This document shows positions 21,737 through 32,300 of a stretch of DNA of 64,000 nt, piece after piece; position 1 is the first letter of the stretch, and the number at the start of each line of letters is the position of its first letter. The notes under the pieces are model-generated. The model saw only the letters and a program-made list of their open reading frames with translations. It did no database searches and was not told the DNA's origin. The DNA is from Balanoglossus misakiensis (taxonomy: Eukaryota; Hemichordata). The position numbers and the translations under genes were made by a program. Where the stretch lies: positions 2,604,001-2,668,000 of the forward strand of contig CM082581.2 in assembly GCA_040954595.2 (NCBI GenBank). Direction: 5' to 3'.

Positions 21737-22015
21737 CTCCGTTTCTCCGGCTACTGCAGCATTTTCTACATTCCCTTGCACACGGTCTAGGCTGTCGCGG
21801 TTTCCTCTTCTAGGTCTTGCACCTGTACCTGCGGTAGTGGGCGTTTGCTGGGTTGCTGTCTGCGATTCACCATGGGCTTCAATGTTACCTTGGGAAGTAG
21901 AAGGCCGATGCGCTGCAACAAACGCTGCCGCAGCTACATTTGGCGTCACGGTGGTTGCAACCTGAGTTATTGTGGCTTCTGGCTGGGCGGGCTGATCAGT
22001 ACCATTGGATGCCAT
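21737..22015 (-). CDS. PAT shared N-terminal exon (Gag exon 1)
   Basis: Starts at ATG (22,015) just downstream in sense of repeat B, and reads 93 codons rich in Ala, Thr, Gln and Pro (MASNGTDQPAQPEAT ... RPRRGNRDSLDRVQ ... AGETE). It ends exactly at a GAG|GTAAAT donor in phase 0. No domain is recognised; the composition suggests a disordered leader. The three downstream coding blocks of the element all begin at phase-0 acceptors, so this exon could be spliced to any of them. Confidence 0.65.
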
Positions 22016-22038
22016 GCTCTCCTTTGCCGCTGCACCTG

Positions 22039-22166
22039 CTCTCGTGGTTGAAGTGTGGGAAGTGTGCTCTAGGTACCGAACGTACTATATATATGGTCCT
22101 AATGAATATTCATTAGCTCATTAGCATATGCGGATTAATTATCGCGGTGTGATGCGGTTTTAAATA
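22039..22166 (-). repeat. PAT split repeat B, terminal copy with likely promoter
   Basis: The 5' end of the element in sense orientation, matching 15,631-15,758. It contains the palindrome ctaatgaatattcattag (22,099-22,116) and a TATA-like tactatatatat. Because the first ATG lies 24 bp downstream, the promoter is expected here or in the neighbouring host DNA. Confidence 0.8.
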
Positions 22167-24629
22167 TAGGATAATTTGTCTGTCATCCAGGGGAAGTTGT
22201 TCGCCAGTGATCTGGTCTCGTTGAGTCCATATTTCTCTAGCGGATAATCCATCACGTCTAATCCTAGCATTCATGCTTGCCGTTGCTAGTGCCAACGTGA
22301 CACTAGTCAGGGGACCCCCATCTGGATTGATGTTCAGGCATTCAAGGCCTAATTCCTTCATTGCATTTTCAGCTACTGGGTTTTTATTTACATTCTTCAC
22401 CTCGCCAATGTCCAGCTTGATATGTAGTTTTCTCAAAAGAGGGTCTTTGGTAAGAGCGATTAATCCAGGACCTGAGTCGATACGGATCGTTATTTCATCA
22501 TCTCCAAGTGGCCGAATGCCAGCACAAAGGGATATGATAGCATCTCTTATTGTATCATGGCGCTCATTGTCAATAAGTGTTGTCATGGTAAATGATGATG
22601 CGGTTTCACGAAGTACAAAAACACATTGTCTGTATCTTCGCATGATGTCTGCAGCATACGACCGCCCAATCTGGTGTTGGGGAGGTGAAGTGGACTGTGG
22701 GATCAGACTTGTAGGCACATATTTTAGTGAGAGACAATGGTGGCAAGTAAGACAAGTGTTTTCGATGGCCTTGTCCATATCGAGTGCGTAGAAGTATCTT
22801 TGAAGGAGGCGTTTCATCTGGTGTTTAGTGGGATGATGGAAACGTATATGAATAGCAGTGAGTAATCCATCGATGACACTTCTAGGCACTACTATACGTT
22901 CTCTGGTAGGTTGAAATGGCTGATTATCAGTCACTACTAAGAGACCATCGTTGGCAATGGTAACATCGCGCAGATACCGTTTGACATCTTGTATTTTAAC
23001 CAACTTCTTAGATGGCCGGGTACCTTGCGCCAAATGAGAATGGGTGCGCCGCAGATCTGGGCATTCAAGTTGAACGGCTCTCCAAGCTGCGCGATTCGTA
23101 AAGGACATCTTTGCTGTCCCCTCAATCACATCTGAGATGGAAATAGAGCGGATAACGGACTCTTCCATATCGACAATGAACTTGCAAACTTGACAGCTCT
23201 TGTCAGTACATTCGGCAGGATGACGGCTTGCGTAATCTGTTGGAATATTAGCTACACCTGCTATATGTTGTACATTGATAAGGTAGCGGCTAACAATCGA
23301 TAGGAAAGTAGATACCCGTGAACTGGTCGAGAACTCACCTCGTTTTAGTTTTTCATATGCCTGTACACATGGCCTGCTGTCTGTCAGGAGCTGCGTTGCG
23401 TGCTTTGATTGAAGAATATATGGCGCAAAGTGCTTGACTGCTGCTCCGATGCAAAGAGCTTCAATTTCACAAGGTAACCATGTGATTTGGTGTTTTCTCA
23501 GTTTTGCACTGAAAAAGCCGGACAGGCGCAATTTGTTACCTCGACACGAATATAGAGTAGCTGCTATCCCCCTTTCTTTTACAGAGCCATCAGTAACGAT
23601 CCATAACTGGTCATCTGGGTGTGGAACAGTGATGGTTTTGTTATTTTTCAATGCTTCCTGTGATGCTCTGAAAGACTGTAGAAGGTCATCTGACCAGGAT
23701 ACTTTCTCTTGAGACTGTCTACCTGCTGTAGCTCTGTCCAATGGGTCCAACAAATCCGCATAGCCTTTGAGTACACGGCTTAAAGCTTTGTAGGCTCCTA
23801 CGAAGGACCGTAGACCTTGGACAGTAGCTGGCGGATTTACAGATGCTAATGCTGCTATTCTATGCGGGCTAGCCTTCAAAGTTCCGTTAGCCCATATCCA
23901 ACCAAGGATGGTAGTAGATTTTGGACATATCACTGTCTTCCTGGCTGACACACGTAAGTTGTTTGCTTGCAAGCAAGAAAGTGTTCTCTTCAAGTTTTGC
24001 AGAGTCTCTTGCTGAGTGCTACCGCCAACGTACAAATCATCAGCTATTTTAGTGACGCATCCTTCTTGTATTAGACGTCCAAGCACTCTACTCATCAGTT
24101 CTTCCAAGCACGTTTCGGACCCAGGCATCCCCATTGCAGAACGTGTATAAACTCGTATGCCCTTAAATGGGGTTGCTACTCCACAATATTTCATGGATTT
24201 TGCTGCTAGGGGAATCTGATAATAAGCTTGGTTGAGGTCAGTTTTGATGACATAGTTCCATCTTGCTACATCGCGTAGGACATTGTCCACATTAGACATA
24301 AGTGATGGCTGTGGTTTACTATACTGACCAACTTCACCAAATGATGTGACCAAGCGGTTTCCTCCATTTGGTTTCTTTACTAGAAAGGACAGATTTAGAT
24401 ATTCCACTGTTGTGTTTACATCTTCTGGTTTGGCGAAAACCCCAACGGCTTCTAGCTCATCAAACTTGTCCTGTAGTGTAATTAATGTTTCTCGGTTGTA
24501 ATGAGGGAGCCGACCTTTCCTTTGTGGAGGTAATACCGGGCCCATATTGACGGTGGCTTCAATACGCCCACTAGCTCCATTATATTTAGATATTGTCGGA
24601 TTGAAGACATCATCATATTGTTGATGCAA
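22167..24629 (-). pseudogene. GyA pol: RT, RNase H and integrase, right copy
   Basis: An open minus-strand frame of ~820 codons. RT motifs are LVKKPNGGNRLVTSF, KTDLNQAYYQIPL, GMPGSETCLEELM and catalytic VTKIADDLYVGG. RNase H has WIVTDGSVKERG, PCEIEALCIG, LLTDSRPCVQ and IPTDYASR. The integrase has an HHCC finger (HIRFHHPTKHQM ... CLTCHHC), then a core with YAADIMRR, TIRIDSGPGLIAL and KNPVAENAMKELG as the likely D-D-E residues. The frame is split at its 3' end by the PAT element and continues at 15,400-14,768. A 179-bp deletion upstream separates it from the protease. The element is Ty3/Gypsy-like but its integrase is unusual. Confidence 0.88.
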
Positions 24630-24759
24630 TTTGATAAATTCATCCTTAATGGAGCGTGTAAGTTGATTGTCTGGGTCAAGGGATATTCCAGATGAGAATG
24701 GTTAACGTACACCGGTACTTGGCAAAGCAGAAGTAGTGGACTGGGTACTTTTACCTGCG

Positions 24760-25278
24760 TCAGACAAAGGAGCAGGAGATAGTAGTCGTACAGGAGGGGG
24801 GTGTTTCAAGTTCGATAAATTCCCCTGGAAGTAGAGTACGTTTTGATGGACAACGGATTAAATAGGCTTGTGTACGGCGGATCGAAGCAGTGTGGTGTTG
24901 TTGCTGGCCATAATAAATAATATCTGACCCTTTGATAACGATCTGCCTCTTAGCAGGGCGTGTAGCGATATCATTACTGACATGAAAGGGATTCCCAGCC
25001 AAGACATCAACATCAAGGTTTTCCACCACCAAAGCATCTAAAGTAAAGGTATAACTTCCTCGTGACAATTGGCAGTGAACTTCTCCAATGACATCCATTG
25101 GCGTAATCCCGTCAGCCTGGCGGGCCATCTGTGAAGCAGGGGTTATAGGTAGACCAATAGATCTAGCAAAAGCAGACTTGATCATATTTGTAGTTGCACC
25201 TGTATCAAGAGTTACCTTCACAGGATAATGCTGGTAGAATGTTTTGAGAAAGGGCGACTGAATTATATTGACACGCAT
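24760..25278 (-). pseudogene. GyA protease region, right copy, deleted
   Basis: Encodes VTLDTGATTNMIKSAF and the following protease fold, as in the left copy. A 179-bp deletion relative to the left copy (left bases ~14,101-14,279) changes the frame near 24,790. The deletion joint carries a three-base gta microhomology. The segment is therefore disconnected from the RT. Confidence 0.85.
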
Positions 25279-25304
25279 GACATGTGGTTCATCGATGAGG
25301 GCAT

Positions 25305-26306
25305 TTACAGGATTCTCGTCTGGTCTGGATTCGTAATCAACTGTATCGGAGGGATTGTAATAATCAATCTCTTCATCATCATTCTGAACATAACGGGAGC
25401 GACTGAAGTTCGCTCTGGTAGAAATCTGCAGTCGACGAGGGAGTGTGACGTGAAATTTTGTCTACCTGCAGTTCTACATAAGATACATGATTTTACAGGC
25501 TGTCTACGACGTGGAAATGGCCGGTTTGTACGCGAAAACGGCTTATATGGCTGTGGCTTATAAGCATTAAAAATGCCGGTACGCATAACTTTGCTGTCCT
25601 CTATGCTATGCAACTCATCTAAAAGTGATGGCATTGCCTGAGAGATTTCCGGTTTAAGTGAAGCGAGCGATTTATTGCGTAAGTCAGATCCGTATTTTTG
25701 TTTGACCAGTTGAGGTAAGCCAGGGTTGACCAACTGCAGCCAAAGAAAGACAATAGTATTTTCTAAAGTTGGTGTAACATCTTCATCTGCAGTAATAACT
25801 TCACCGTGGTGAGTGATGCCACCTTCTCTGGTCAGGAGATTATCGTCATAGAATGCGACGATGCGTTGATAAAGATCTTCCGGCTTTTCGTCGGGTTGTA
25901 AGCGAATGCTACTCAAATCGAGAAAGTGCGCTCCTGTTGATTGGAAGCCATAATGTTGACGAATTTTCTGCCATATGTCATTTAATGACGTCGACTGCTT
26001 TATAATAGAGTTCCTTGAGATAATCGAACAATAATTTGCTATTTGACCTAACATAAGGCCAAGATGAGCGTTTTTCTGTGCAGCAGTCTGCCTTTGGTTT
26101 TCAGGAATTGTCTCATCATCGTCAACAAGACCTCTGTAAGGATTGGCTGAGGTTTTCTTGTGCCAAGTAAATCCGTCTCTCAAAAATACTCGAAAATTCG
26201 GGTCCAGTGACAAGATGTATATCAAGTTTTGTTTCCAATTTTCGAAGGAGTTTATGGTCTCGCACTTCGTGAGTTGCCATTGTTTCGGTGCACGAGCAGT
26301 GGCCAT
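25305..26306 (-). pseudogene. GyA gag, right copy, frameshifted
   Basis: Starts at the ATG equivalent to 12,576 of the left copy and runs through the Gag-like region and the Cys cluster CILCRTAGRQNFTSHSLVDC. A 10-bp deletion relative to the left copy, just after the codons for DCRFLP, then shifts the frame. Otherwise only a few residues differ from the left copy (for example Asp/Gly in NAHLxLMLGQ), so the arms are closely related. Confidence 0.88.
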
Positions 26307-26680
26307 TGTGCATAAATTACACAAGGAACAATAGAACTTGATGTCGATAGTTACGTAAGTACTGCAACAAGGCTATAAATAGGTACCTGAGATGGTGCCT
26401 GTGACGAATGTTTTTCCTACCGTAACGTACGTCGGTGAACTTTTCAACAGCTCAGCTTGGTTGCATTTAAATAGCCTGCATGGGTATTTGGTCCATATAG
26501 TCTTCTCTTTGTTGAAGGCTTCTTAGCGGTCGTGGACTCGAAAACCGCTGCCACCACGGCAATAAAGACAGACCAACTTGACGTGCAATGAACTGCAACC
26601 GTTTAATAGCGATCAATAATAATAGACAACGAACAGCAAACACACATACTTAGTAAATAACATTACCATAACAATGTAAC
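26307..26680 (-). other. GyA 5' leader and BEL junction, right arm
   Basis: Inverted copy of 12,202-12,575. It has the same tgttatgg-type boundary (26,673 on the minus strand) next to the first BEL codons at 26,681. That the junction is identical in both arms shows GyA and BEL were already joined before duplication. Confidence 0.75.
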
Positions 26681-29041
26681 GTGTTGGCGGAAGGTCTGAA
26701 GAAATTAGACCAGTTAGTGCGACACGCAATCAATTTGGATTTTCCAGAACGAGTCATTGATGATAAAAGAGAGCATTCACAGGAGGACAAGAAGTTCCTG
26801 AATGAAGTGAACAAGTCAATCAAACTCAAAGATGGACATTACGAAATTGGATTACCATTTCGTAGTGAAGAAGTCAGACTACCCAACAATGAGCAGTATG
26901 CTCTGAATCGCCTGAAGTCACTTGAGAGGAAATTCAGAAGAAATCCCAAGTTCCGGGAGGACTATAAGAAGTTCATGTCAGATATAATTGACTAGGGCTA
27001 CGCTGTCAAAGTTCAGCAAGAGAGGCCACAGCAAGACGATGGGAGGATATGGTATATACCTCATCACGGAGTCTATCACCCAAAGAAGCCAGAGAAGATC
27101 CGTGTTGTCTTTGACTGTTCGGCGAAGTTCCAGGGGATATCTCTCAATGACCTATTATTACAAGGGCCGGATCTGACTAACAATCTTGTCGGTGTGCTGT
27201 TGCGATTTCGTCAGGAACCAGTAGCGCTGATGGCAGACATAGAAGCAATGTTTCACCAAGTACAGGTGCCCAAAGAAGACAGTGATTGTCTACGCTTCTA
27301 TTGGTGGCCTGAGGGAAACATTAACAGCCAGCCAGAAGTCTACCAAATGCGGGTTCATCTATTTGGAGCAGTATCATCTCCAAGTTGTGCGAATACAGCC
27401 CCACACAGAACTGCTCAAGACAACAGCCACAGATTCAATACTGAAGTCATCGACACCATTATGAGAAATTTCTACGTGGACGACTGTCTCAAGTCAGTGA
27501 GTAGTGTGCCCGAAGCTATGAAGTTAGCACAAGAACTGACAGCAGCTTGCCAGATGGGAGGCTTTCGTCTGACGAAGTGGATCAGTAGCAGTCGTGAGGT
27601 CTTGGAATCTATTCCCGTACAAGAAAGAGGCAAAGAAGTTAAGCAACTGAAGCTCGACTATGATGACCTGCCAACCGAACGTGCTCTAGGGGTGTATTGG
27701 TCGGTCGAACCAGACACTCTGGGATTTAAAATAGACATCCAAGACAGACCTGTAAGCAGAAGGGGCATATTATCAGTCGTCAGTTCGGTCTACGATCCGC
27801 TGGGATTAGCATCACCGTTCATACTGCCAGCGAGAATATTACTACAGGATCTGTGCCACCGAAATCTCGGATGGGACCAGACGATCAGTCAAGGAGATCA
27901 GAAGAGATGGCGACAATGGCTAACCGATCTCCCACAACTAGAAGAACTGTCAGTAGATAGATGTTTCAAGCCGGCTGATTTTGGAGAGGTGAAGCGGTGT
28001 GAAGTACATCATTTTTCTGATGCAAGTCAGCATGGGTATGGAACTGCGTCCTATGTTCGCCTGATGAATGAAGACAGAGAAATTCACTGCGCTCTACTGA
28101 TGGGAAAAGCCAGAGTGGCACCACTCAAGAAGACCACCATTCCTCGTTTGGAATTGATGGCAGCTACCGTGGCAGTCAGAATGAACAAGTTGTTGGAGAG
28201 GGAGTTGGATCAGCGTATAGATGTGGTATATTTCTGTACAGACAGCATGTCAGTACTGAGATACATCGCCAACGAGACCACCCGTTTCCACACCTTTGTT
28301 TCAAATCGAATCAACATAATTCGTGAAGGTTCGGAAATGCACCAATGGAAGTACGTAAACACACAGTCTAACCCGGCTGACGATGCTTCCAGAGGGCTGA
28401 CTGTACACCAGTTTCTCCGAAACAAGAGATGGATAGAAGGCCCAGCGTTCCTATGGGGACCGGAGAATGAATGGCCTACACAACAATCGGTATCGAAGAT
28501 TATACCGGAGGATGACCCAGAGGTCAAGAAACAGATAAACGCCGTAATAGCAGACACATCCACACTGGTGATTGATGACATCATATCACGTGTTTCCGTC
28601 TGGAAGAAACTCAAGAAGACAGTGGGATGGATTCTTTTGGCGAAGGAAAAGCTAAGAAGATTAGTTCAACAGAAAAGGATGCTGAGAGAAAATCTCGATG
28701 AAGAACCTGAGACGAAAGGTAAAGAAGAGCTCAGCAAAGAAAAGATGAGAAAGAGGGGAAGTAAGGAGGAAAGTGAAATTCCAGCACTCCCATTCGAAAT
28801 GTTACAAGAAGCAGAGAAGGCGATTATACGCTACACACAACATTGTCACTTCCCGGAAGAAGTCACCGCCCTACAGAAAGGTGAAGAAGTGAAGAAATCC
28901 AGCCCGCTTTACAAGCTGGATCCGATGCTGAAAGATGGGATAATACGTGTTGGCGGACGTCTTGAGCGAGCCTCACTACCAGAAGAAAGCAAGCACCCAA
29001 TGGTCCTCCCAAGGGACACTCCAGTATCGAGACTCATCTGA
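26681..29041 (+). pseudogene. BEL/Pao RT-RNase H and linker, right copy
   Basis: Same content as the left copy on the opposite strand: GISLNDLLLQGPDL, ADIEAMFHQVQV, NFYVDDCLKS, then RNase H with HHFSDASQHGYG and IPRLELMAATVAVR. A TAG at 26,993-26,995 replaces the AAG of the left copy, and the frame continues directly after it. RT, RNase H and linker are in one frame here because the small deletion at ~10,330 of the left copy is absent. The frame ends at a TGA (29,039-29,041) shared with the left copy. Private and shared lesions show that both copies are dead but decayed partly independently. Confidence 0.92.
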
Positions 29042-30154
29042 GAAGAGATACATCGTGCGGTCGGACATATGGGAAGAAACTCAATGTTGGCGAGACTAAG
29101 GGAGAAGTTTTGGATCCTGCGAGCAAACACTGCAGTCCGTAGCATTATAGCAAAATGCGTGATCTGTCGAAGATACAGAGCGAAGGTCGGTGAGCAGAAA
29201 ATGGCAGACCTGCCGGCAGACCGCATCACACCAGAAGAAGCACCATTCACGAGAACAGGTGTAGACTACTTCGGCCCGTTGGAAGTCAAGCGTGGTCGCA
29301 GCACTGTGAAGAGGTATGGAGTGATCTTTACTTGTTTGGCGACACGGGCTGTACATCTCGAAGTGGCACACTCGCTAGATACAGACTCATGCATCAACAG
29401 CCTTCGACGATTTACAGCAAGAAGAGGACAAGTGAAAGTGATCAGATCTGACAACGGAACCAATTTCGTCGGTGCCAATCGTGAACTACACGAAGAAATT
29501 GAGAAGTGGAATCACCACAAAATATCTGAAGCCCTATATCAACACAGTGTGAAGTGGGAGTTCAACCCCCCAGCGGCATCTCACTTCGGAGGAATATGGG
29601 AACGTCAGATCAGAACCATACGGAAGATATTGTTCTCCTTGATGAAAGAACAGGCTATTCGTTTAGATGATGAAGCGCTGCAGACGTTGTTCTGTGAAGT
29701 TGAAGCCATTATCAACAGTCGCCCCATCACCAAGCTATCTGATGATCCGAATGATCTTGAAGTTCTCACACCGAATCATCTACTGATGTTGCAGCCCACA
29801 CAGAATCTACCACCTGGTATATTTTGCAAGAACGACAACTACGCTCGTCGCAGGTGGCGCCAAGTACAGTACCTGGCAGACATATTTTGGAAGAGATGGG
29901 TTAAAGAATATCTCCCCCTGCTGCAGGAAAGGCAGAAGTGGCTCAAACCCAGGAGAAATCTCACCGTGGGGGACGTGGTCTTGATTGTGGACAACTCTGC
30001 ACCAAGAAATTCCTGGCCCCTAGGAGTGGTCATCGATGTGAAAAGAGACAAGAAGGGATTTGTGCGTGTTGCAACGGTGAAGACCAAAACATCGACCCTG
30101 GATCGACCAGTGGACAAATTGTGTGTGCTGTTGGAAGCTGATGGGGTATAGAAA
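29042..30154 (+). pseudogene. BEL/Pao integrase and DUF5641-type tail, right copy
   Basis: An uninterrupted frame from the integrase zinc finger (HRAVGHMGRNSMLARLREKFWI split after the Cys pair CVIC) through GVDYFGPLEVKRG, RSDNGTNFVG, FGGIWERQIRT and the tail [20 protein letters not shown] to LEADGV and TAG. It lacks the TAG that breaks the left copy. It is separated from the RT segment only by the shared TGA. About 45 bp downstream the arm is interrupted by the CACTA element at 30,200. Confidence 0.9.
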
Positions 30155-30220
30155 CGACTGAAAAGTGGACACATGCAGCTAAGTGGCAATAACAATATAC
30201 ACTACAGACTGAATGTCCTG

Positions 30221-30420
30221 TTCTACCTGGCGCGCCTGCTCCTGAACGCAGCAAGCCAGGTGGCTCGCCTGGCTCGCCAGGCCCGGTGAGCGTGTTTGCT
30301 GAGCGCGCCAGGCTTGAATCCTGAATATTCATGAGCTACCTGGCTTGCATGGCCAGCCCGGTCACAGGAAGCGCGCTTGTTTACCTGGCGCGCTAGACTT
30401 GCTCCTTGTCTATGGGCTTC
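30221..30420. repeat. Left subterminal GC-rich repeats of the CACTA element
   Basis: Multiple short copies of acctggcgcgc, gcgcgccagg, ggctcgcctgg and related words in both orientations. In CACTA elements such subterminal clusters bind the transposition proteins. A comparable cluster lies at the other end. Confidence 0.7.
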
Positions 30421-31648
30421 ATTATGTGTAGGGAACGCGTAGGCCCACGCTAGCACTTCGTGTTTCTTGCTAACAGGGGATTAGCCCGCAGAATCTGTGT
30501 GCGTCCACACTCTAAACGGACATATTAAGATCAACGCCGTCTAAATGGCAATGTTTAGGAACACGGCAACTAACAAAAAATGAGGACGTCGACGACATGT
30601 AATTGCAACACATCTCAGTTTCTATATGTACCTGGATATGCGTTCTAGACGACTTTGTCGTCTTCTTCATGACCGTTTTGATATCGTTTAGAAGTACCGG
30701 ATGTTAATCCACACATCGAAAACGCCTCGTCTTTTCGGCGATCAAAAGAACCTAAATTAAAGTTGGTGGCGGACAGAAATGTTGCAGACCCGGCTAACCA
30801 CGAGTGGTTAGAAAACCACTCGCGTCCAGTGTGATTGACTCAACAATGGAAACTGACCCAAGACAATAGGTTACCTAGATAAACATAATCAAAAGTCACG
30901 ACAGGGTTGTGCTTTGCGTTCTCACTGTATATTTGCTTCGGTCTGTATCTGAACCACCCGTCATCGCTGTCGAAAATTAACACCGGCGCAGCACAGGCGA
31001 AAAGCATTCTCCGTCGGAGTCGTATCTGAATCGTTGCTACACCAGTACTACACCGTTGAAAACGTTAATCAATGTACAACTCTCCTTCTCAACATAAGTT
31101 TTATTTCAGACTAGGCATTCAGGGAGGGGCGTTTAATTCACTACGAACAAAATGTGTCCGTTGTCAGTGTTAGTTTTCTTTTTTAAGCATTTAAAACCAT
31201 AGTACCTCCATGTTAAAACACAATTACACTACATTAGTTGTACAAATGCAAGGGAACATTTCCTTTCTGAACGAGAGAATGACAATCCGACAAACATGCT
31301 GATAAAGCCCCCCCCCCCCCCGAAAAAAAAAAAAAAACATAAACGGCGGAGAGCTTTATCGATTGACTTGATGCACTGTTTTGACCACACGTCGCGCTCG
31401 GCGGATCGCGGAAAATCGTGGGATAATATTACCATGGCTTGTGCGTCGCATTTTAATTGGTCGAGATGAACGACGTCACTGACCACAAATACTCAGTAAT
31501 GGTTTGTTTACATCCCCGTAAATCTGAATAGTAATATTAGCAAACAGTTCAGTGAATACAAAATTTTGCGTAACACAAGTTCCGGGGCCCCTAGTGGGAC
31601 ATTTTCGTAAATTTTGACGGTTTTCTTGATTTTGTTGGTAATATAATG
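30421..31648. other. CACTA internal sequence without recognised gene
   Basis: No supported ORF. It includes a homopolymer pair, a C run followed by an A run at about 31,307-31,336, which may be unreliable in length. Nothing resembles a transposase. Confidence 0.5.
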
Positions 31649-31810
31649 GAAATAACCGACTCCGCCCTGACCATAAACGTTTGTTTATGGGCGCGGGCTC
31701 GAGGAAAGCCAAAATTCATGGGCGAGGCTTCCGAGCCCATTAATTTTTGGCTTTCCCCTCGCCCTTGCCCATAAACAAACGTTAATGGTCAGGGCGGAGT
31801 CCATTATTTC
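31649..31810. mobile_element. Foldback/MITE-like hairpin of ~160 bp
   Basis: The two halves are inverted repeats: gaaataa(cc)gactccgccctgacc, aacgtttgtttatgggc and gaggaaagccaaaa on the left pair with ttttggctttcccctc, gcccataaacaaacgtt and ggtcagggcggagtcc on the right. The loop lies around 31,715-31,735. It sits at the 3' edge of the BEN-like coding remnant. No target duplication is clear. Confidence 0.75.
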
Positions 31811-32300
31811 TAAAATATTTTCGGAAAGTTGCTCCTTCAACTTTCTTAAGCCTTCAGGGACTTAACTTCAATTTCTGTTTGGTACCCCCAAACACACGCC
31901 CTGTGCAATTACGTCCGGCGCGTTCACTCGGCGAATAAACCATAAACACAAGGTTCTTGGCAAAGTTGCCTATAGAGCAACTTACGACCTTACACCGGTC
32001 TATATATGATTCTGGTATGAGAACATCCCCGGTGATAGGAGGGAACCATAGTGGAGGCGGAGTAGTCTCAATCATCCCCGTTGTCTGCGGAGACGTGAGA
32101 ATCGGCTGTACTGCCGGCTGTAGTGTAGTTTGGAACGGTGGTGTAATATCAGCGGCTGGGCGTGGTGGGAGTGGTGTTGGTGACAAGGTGGGCGGCTGGT
32201 GGAATCGGCGGGGGCATGTTCATAGTGCCTGATCGAATGAATTGAACGATCGTTACACACATTATTGTCGCGGTGAACGGACGCGCGTATACGTGTTGTC
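31811..32300 (-). pseudogene. BEN-domain-like coding remnant in the CACTA element
   Basis: The minus strand reads a Pro/Thr-rich stretch (SPTPLPPRPAADITPP ... TTPPPLWFPP) and then GDVLIPESYIDRCKVV, FAKNLVFMVYSPSERAGRN and KQKLKLSP before a stop at 31,854-31,856. The spacing of Ile-Pro, the small-residue/Phe-Ala helix, the Leu/Phe-Ser-Glu stretch and the Asn-Cys-x-Gly turn resembles a BEN domain. One base removed from the CCC at the stop would continue an amphipathic helical reading into the foldback hairpin. This suggests a frameshifted fossil. BEN domains bind DNA or chromatin. The upstream limit is uncertain; it may be an exon captured by the transposon. Confidence 0.4.

Larger units (their letters stand above)
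15401..22166 (-). mobile_element. PAT-like DIRS-order retrotransposon, complete
   Basis: A 6,766-bp insertion inside the GyA pol gene, oriented on the minus strand. In sense order it has a 128-bp terminal repeat (B, 22,166-22,039), gag, RT-RNase H-methyltransferase, tyrosine recombinase, then A (15,836-15,759), B (15,758-15,631), a spacer and A again (15,478-15,401). This is the split direct repeat layout described for PAT and Ngaro elements. The methyltransferase-like tail points to PAT rather than Ngaro. There is no target-site duplication, and exact removal restores the host reading frame, as expected for recombinase-mediated insertion. All three ORFs are uninterrupted, so the copy could be young or active. 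Confidence 0.88.

Noticed and set aside
30030-30456. ORFs across the left end of the CACTA element
   Set aside because: They straddle the insertion boundary and GC-rich subterminal repeats; not real genes.
31307-31336. Functional C-run/A-run element
   Set aside because: Adjacent homopolymers are more likely slippage products or sequencing-sensitive sites than a signal.
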